Assembly (NCBI GenBank): GCA_016218915.1
Contig: JACRCQ010000050.1
Span: forward strand, 1 to 64,000
Origin: Deltaproteobacteria bacterium
GTDB lineage: Bacteria; Myxococcota_A; Polyangia; Polyangiales; Polyangiaceae
DNA: 64,000 bases
Direction of reading: 5' to 3'
The notes beneath the pieces were generated by a model. The model worked only from the letters and a program-made list of their open reading frames with translations, was not told where the DNA came from and did no database searches. This document shows positions 60,433-64,000 of this stretch, piece after piece (the stretch's first letter is position 1; every line of letters starts with the position of its first letter). The position numbers and the translations under genes are program-made.

Positions 60433-61458
60433 ATGTCGTTCAGCATTGGCTCCCTGACGTTCGACGGCTCGGCCGTGCTCGCTCCACTCGCATCGGTCAC
60501 CAGCGCGCCGTTCCGGCAGGTGTGCCTCGAGCACGGCTGCAGCTACGCGGTCACCGAGATGGTGTCGAGCGAGGCACTGGTGCGAGACGTGCGCGGGGCG
60601 ATCGTGCGCATGGACCGCGCTCCTTCGGAGCGTGTGCTGGCCGTGCAGCTGTTCGGCGCAGACCCGGCGACCATGGCACGCTCCGCTGCGATCGCGGTGG
60701 AGCGGGCGGGCGCTGCGATCGTCGACGTGAACATGGGCTGCCCGGTGCGCAAGATCCTCGGCGTCGGCGCAGGCGTCGCGCTCATGCGCGAGCCCGAGCT
60801 CGCCCAATCGATCGTGCGCGCCATGGTGCAGGCCTGCGGCGACAGCGCCGCGGTGACGGTCAAGATGCGCGCAGGCTGGGACGACGGCTCCATGAACGCG
60901 CCGGAGATTGCGCGAAGGGTGGTGGATGCTGGCGCCCGGGCGATCACGGTGCACGCTCGCACGCGCGACCAGGTTCACTCGGGCAGCTCGCGCTGGGACG
61001 TGGTCCGTCAGGTCAAGCAGACGGTTGGCGTGACCGTGGTCGGCAACGGCGGAGTCAAGAGCGCGGCGGATGCAGCGGCCATGATGCGGGACACCGGATG
61101 CGACGCGGTGATGATCGGGCGTGGGGCGCTGGGCAATCCCTGGGTATTCGAATCGATCCGCTCCGGACAGCCGCGGGTGCCGTCCATCGAGGAGCGCTTC
61201 GCAGTGATTCGCCGTCACCTCGCGCTGTACATCGAGCAGTTTGGAGAGCGGGTCGCCGCGCGGGAGATGCGCAAGCACCTGTGCTGGTATCTGCGCGGGT
61301 TGCCGGGCAGCGCAGTGGTGCGAGCCAGCCTGCAGACCATGGGCAGCTCCGGTCAGATGCAGGAGGTGATCGGCTCGTTCGAGGCGGCGCTGCTGCGAGG
61401 AGACACGCGCGCGGATCCAGGCGACTTCAAGGAGCGCGCCGTGGAGCAGGGGGACTGA
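60433..61458 (+). CDS. dusB: tRNA-dihydrouridine synthase
   Basis: A 341-residue FMN-dependent enzyme that reduces uridine to dihydrouridine in tRNA D-loops. TIM barrel with VLAPLASVTSAPFR, AVQLFGADPATMA, catalytic Cys103 in NMGCPVRKI, VTVKMRAGWDDGSMNA, ITVHARTRDQ, VVGNGGVKSAADAAAM and the phosphate-binding MIGRGALGNPW. The C-terminal helical domain includes RKHLCWYL. Family features point to the DusB/NifR3 branch. The upstream open frame is Arg/Pro-rich and was rejected in favour of the ATG at 60433. It is probably housekeeping, followed 58 bases later by the Rieske gene. Confidence 0.95.
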   Translation: MSFSIGSLTFDGSAVLAPLASVTSAPFRQVCLEHGCSYAVTEMVSSEALVRDVRGAIVRMDRAPSERVLAVQLFGADPATMARSAAIAVERAGAAIVDVNMGCPVRKILGVGAGVALMREPELAQSIVRAMVQACGDSAAVTVKMRAGWDDGSMNAPEIARRVVDAGARAITVHARTRDQVHSGSSRWDVVRQVKQTVGVTVVGNGGVKSAADAAAMMRDTGCDAVMIGRGALGNPWVFESIRSGQPRVPSIEERFAVIRRHLALYIEQFGERVAAREMRKHLCWYLRGLPGSAVVRASLQTMGSSGQMQEVIGSFEAALLRGDTRADPGDFKERAVEQGD

Positions 61459-61516
61459 GCGCGCCGCGTGAGGCTGCGGGAGCAACGCGGCTAAGGGGCA
61501 GGCGCATCCTAGAGGC

Positions 61517-61972
61517 ATGAACGATCGACGACGCTTCCTTCAGGTCTTGGGCGCAGCGGCCCTGGCGATCAGCGCCGGCGTGCCTCAGGGCTGCGCAAGC
61601 GCAGCACCGCAGCAGGGCACGGAGCCCCACGGATTGATCAAGGGCCCGCTGGCCACGAGCGTCGCGGTGGGAAGCCTCGCGCCGGTGGGCGATCAGGCCG
61701 TGGTGCTCGGCAGGGATGCCGGAGGGCTCTACGCGATGACGGCGATTTGCACGCACGCGCAGTGCAACATCAGGGACAGCGGGACGGTGAGCGCGAGCGG
61801 GCTTTCCTGCGGCTGCCACGGCTCGCAGTTCGACGCAAACGGCAACGTGATCCAGGGACCGGCGACGTCTCCGCTCCGGCACTTCGAAGTGCTGATTGAG
61901 ACGGACGGGACGATCACGATCAACGCCGACAAGGAAGTAGCTTCGAGCGTGAGAACGCCGGTGACCGGGTGA
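61517..61972 (+). CDS. Rieske 2Fe-2S protein with Tat signal
   Basis: A 151-residue periplasmic iron-sulfur protein. The N-terminus MNDRRRFLQVLGAAALAISA is a Tat-type signal with RR, and a possible lipobox follows at GVPQGC. The Rieske cluster ligands are CTH (Cys78/His80) and CGCH (Cys98/His101). Cys83 and Cys100 form the stabilising disulfide seen in cytochrome bc1 Rieske proteins. Residues after this (SPLRHFEVLIETDGTITI) match the Rieske fold end. It is a lone electron-transfer protein; no bc1 partner genes are present. Confidence 0.9.
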   Translation: MNDRRRFLQVLGAAALAISAGVPQGCASAAPQQGTEPHGLIKGPLATSVAVGSLAPVGDQAVVLGRDAGGLYAMTAICTHAQCNIRDSGTVSASGLSCGCHGSQFDANGNVIQGPATSPLRHFEVLIETDGTITINADKEVASSVRTPVTG

Positions 61973-62015
61973 TTCGGGCTTCATCCTGCGTGGGGTCGCG
62001 CCTATGCTGATCGGC

Positions 62016-63362
62016 ATGAAAGAAGCCCTCGATCGCGCCCGATCCCTGCTCGACTTCATCTCCGCCTCTCCCACACCATTCCACGCCGTGTCGACCGCGT
62101 GCTCGCTGCTGTCGGCCGCAGGATTTCGATCGCTGAAGGAGACGGAGCTCTGGGAGCTCGGGCCGGGAGACCGCTGCATGGTCACCCGCAACGACAGCTC
62201 CATCATCGCTTTCGTGGTGGGAACCGAGCCGCCTGCCAAGGGCGGCTTCGCGATGGTGGGCGCGCACACCGACTCGCCTGCGCTGAAGGTCAAGCCCAAC
62301 GCGGAGCTGTACAAGGCGGGCGTGATGCAGCTCGGCGTGGAGTCCTACGGCGGGCTGCTCCTGAGCACCTGGCTCGATCGGGATCTGAGCCTGGCTGGAC
62401 GCGTGCTGCTGTCCACGGGGCAGGGCGCGCTGCGCTCCGTGCTCGTCGACTTCGTGCGCCCGATCCTGCGCATTCCCAACCTGGCGATCCACCTCGATCG
62501 CGAGGTCAACACCAAGGGGCTGGTGCTCAACCAGCAGACGCACATGGCGCCCGTGCTGGGGTTGGACGATGAGCGGCATCGGCGATCGCTGCGGAAGATG
62601 CTCGCGGAGCAGCTGGCCAGGTCCGGTGCTGCCGACGTGAGCGCCGAGGAGATCGTGGATCACGATCTGTTCTTGCACGACGCGCACAAGGGCGTGATCG
62701 GAGGGATCGACGACTCGATGATTCTTGCGCCTCGCATCGACAACCTGGCGATGGCGCACGCGGCGCTGGTTGCGCTGATCGAGTCGTCGGCGGCGGGAGC
62801 GCAGCCTCACACGCGGGTCGTTGCGCTCTGGGACAACGAGGAGTGCGGCAGCCGGAGCGCGCAGGGTGCGCAGGGGCCCTTCATCCGGCAGGTGCTCGAT
62901 CGCGTCGTGGAGGCGCATCCGGATGGATCGCAGCAGGCCTCGGCGCGCGCCATGGCTCGCTCGTTCCTGGTCAGCGCAGACATGGCGCACGCGGTGCATC
63001 CCAACTACGCCGATCGACACGAGCCTGCGCATGCTCCGCTGCTCGGTCGCGGGCCAGTGATCAAGGCCAACGCCAACCAGTCGTATGCGAGCGACGGGAT
63101 GAGCTCTGCGTACTTCGTGAGCGTGTGTCGCGCTGTCGGCTTCGAGCCTCAGAGGTTCGTCATGCGATCCGATCTGCCGTGCGGCTCCACGATCGGACCC
63201 ATCACCAGCGCGCTGACCGGGATCAAGACGGTGGACGTGGGCAACCCGATGCTGTCGATGCATTCGGTTCGGGAGATGGCCGCGGTACCGGATCACGCGA
63301 CGATGATCGCGGCGATGGGAGCGATGTTCGACGGGCGCGGGGGCCGTCTACCGGGGGCGTGA
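62016..63362 (+). CDS. M18 family aspartyl-type aminopeptidase
   Basis: A 448-residue cytosolic zinc aminopeptidase (ApeB/DNPEP type). The ATG at 62016 (MKEALDRARSLLDFI) fits the family start; an ATG at 62004 adds four residues. ISASPTPFHAV is the characteristic N-terminal motif. Metal and active-site segments are GAHTDSPALKVKP (His84), DNEECGSRS, FLVSADMAHAVHPNY and the C-terminal region DVGNPMLSMHSVREM. It releases acidic N-terminal residues from peptides. Likely housekeeping. Downstream is a gene-poor 450-base stretch. Confidence 0.95.
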   Translation: MKEALDRARSLLDFISASPTPFHAVSTACSLLSAAGFRSLKETELWELGPGDRCMVTRNDSSIIAFVVGTEPPAKGGFAMVGAHTDSPALKVKPNAELYKAGVMQLGVESYGGLLLSTWLDRDLSLAGRVLLSTGQGALRSVLVDFVRPILRIPNLAIHLDREVNTKGLVLNQQTHMAPVLGLDDERHRRSLRKMLAEQLARSGAADVSAEEIVDHDLFLHDAHKGVIGGIDDSMILAPRIDNLAMAHAALVALIESSAAGAQPHTRVVALWDNEECGSRSAQGAQGPFIRQVLDRVVEAHPDGSQQASARAMARSFLVSADMAHAVHPNYADRHEPAHAPLLGRGPVIKANANQSYASDGMSSAYFVSVCRAVGFEPQRFVMRSDLPCGSTIGPITSALTGIKTVDVGNPMLSMHSVREMAAVPDHATMIAAMGAMFDGRGGRLPGA

Positions 63363-63569
63363 GCGCATGCAACGTGCAGCACGTGGATGTGCGGCATGTT
63401 GCGCAGGCGTCTGGTGCAACTTGACTCCGCAGCGGGCGCAGCTGCACGACATGGGAGCGCGGGCGAGGCGGCGGGATGCGCCGGGCGGTTGCGTGATGCG
63501 GACTTCGAGTTCGCGCTTTTTGCCTCCGGGGCCCATCGACCTGCACAGGTGTTCCGCAGTGCGATTCAT
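63363..63569 (-). CDS. Possible small Cys-rich protein
   Basis: A minus-strand frame of about 68 residues abutting the M18 stop. KKRELEVRITQPPGASRRL and SCSCARCGVKLHQTPAQHAA could form a small zinc site with C-x-C-x2-C and His. Third-position GC is high and the composition is basic, but no ribosome site is visible and a coincidental frame in high-GC DNA is likely. It lies in the gap before gdhA and is included at low confidence. Confidence 0.25.
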
Positions 63570-63706
63570 GTCGAAAGCAGCTTGTTTTGATGCAGATCCG
63601 GCTTGGGGGCAGGAGCCGCGATCTCCCCATTTTCGCGTCTGCTCACGCGATGTGTGCCTCCGCTGATCGAAGCACGAGATCCAAGGTAAGATCGCCTCAG
63701 CAGGTG

Positions 63707-63735
63707 TTGACTACTTACCCACCGGTCAGTATCGT
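63707..63735 (+). promoter_or_regulatory. Candidate sigma-70 promoter for gdhA
   Basis: TTGACT at 63707 and TATCGT at 63730 with a 17-base spacer, about 77 bases before the gdhA start. The -35 is good and the -10 moderate. A nearly palindromic GCTCGTAACGAGC follows downstream and may be an operator or leader hairpin. No other promoter was noted in the 450-base gap. Confidence 0.5.
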
Positions 63736-63811
63736 CCGGCCCCCTGCTCGTAACGAGCATTGAGATCGCGCAGTCGGAGGACTGCCGATTCATCTCTTCT
63801 AGGAGGCCATC

Positions 63812-64000
63812 ATGTCAGACGCAGTTCGTGAGTTCATGGATCGCATCAAGGCCAAGAACGCCGGCGAGACCGAGTTCCATCAGGCTGTGTTCGAGGTTGC
63901 TACTTCCCTGATGCCGTTCATCGAGAAGAATCCGAAGTACCGCAAAGCGAAGATTCTCGAGCGCATCGCGGAACCCGAGCGTGTGATCATGTTCCGCGTT
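63812..64000 (+). CDS. gdhA: NADP-specific glutamate dehydrogenase, 5' end only
   Basis: The N-terminal 63 residues are present; the gene runs off the window. MSDAVREFMDRIKAKNAGET, EFHQAVFEVATSLMPFIEKN and PKYRKAKILERIAEPERVIM match the N-terminus of hexameric GdhA (TEFAQAV, PFLEQNPKYR and LERLVEPERVIQFRV in E. coli). AGGAGG lies five bases before the ATG. It makes glutamate from 2-oxoglutarate and ammonia, using NADPH. The promoter at 63707-63735 probably drives it. Confidence 0.95.
   Translation, partial: MSDAVREFMDRIKAKNAGETEFHQAVFEVATSLMPFIEKNPKYRKAKILERIAEPERVIMFRV

Overview
The window looks like a chromosomal segment of a high-GC member of the Myxococcota, most likely a Polyangia/Sorangium-type organism. 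The evidence is the gene content: membrane-anchored Ser/Thr kinases, FHA-type sigma-54 activators, about two dozen lipoproteins with Gly/Ser/Thr or Ala/Pro linkers, MYXO-CTERM-like C-termini, MopE/EF-hand and FG-GAP calcium-binding proteins, an AgmX/PglI-type protein and hardly any classical operons. I see no tRNA, rRNA, CRISPR array, transposase or prophage genes.

Layout. 0.2-5 kb (minus strand): a CRTAC1-like FG-GAP lipoprotein, then a Ser/Thr kinase gene followed closely by a TPR/carrier-fold membrane protein gene. 5-8.6 kb (plus): two tandem Cys-rich/EF-hand paralogues and a CoA-binding protein. 8.6-13.4 kb (minus): an intact FHA-sigma-54 activator translationally coupled to one FGE-like lipoprotein, with a second FGE-like paralogue beside it and a further lipoprotein. 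13.4-21.1 kb is an accessory-looking patch. It holds three copies of a structured dispersed repeat, two lipoprotein genes with the same 95-bp head, gene remnants, a 140-bp heptamer array and a beta-barrel gene between direct repeats. 21-26.6 kb: a lipoprotein/radical SAM-SPASM pair, a DECH-box helicase that overlaps it antisense, a Cys-rich lipoprotein and a PEGA-like protein. 26.7-29.8 kb: a second FHA-AAA regulator with a degenerate sigma-54 contact loop (GAFSGS), overlapping a Ser/Thr kinase gene by one base. 30-40.8 kb: a TraB/GumN protein, a PocR-histidine kinase-receiver hybrid, a GH25 lysozyme, an AgmX-like protein, other lipoproteins and an IgGFc-binding-like surface protein. 41-43.5 kb: a radical SAM protein coupled to an unrecognised partner. 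43.6-55.4 kb: small membrane proteins and lipoproteins, a radical SAM/SPASM fusion, a DUF1566 protein, a GST, a Sel1 protein, a WD40 protein and a beta-helix protein. 55.6-64 kb: a zinc-ribbon protein, a large lipoprotein, a secreted lipase, and housekeeping genes (DusB, a Rieske protein, M18 aminopeptidase and the start of gdhA).

Most genes encode proteins exported to the envelope or surface, controlled by phospho-signalling (two Ser/Thr kinases, one hybrid histidine kinase, two FHA-domain regulators). The most unusual locus is the radical SAM/SPASM enzyme at 45041-46495. After a hydrophobic, lipobox-like segment it carries an Asp/Pro/Ala-rich tail with four X-Tyr-Gly motifs. X-Tyr-Gly is the known substrate motif of spliceases, the radical SAM enzymes that excise tyramine from peptides. 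I propose it as a maturase fused to its own RiPP-like substrate; this is inference. The dispersed structured repeats around 13-21 kb are the second main point of interest.
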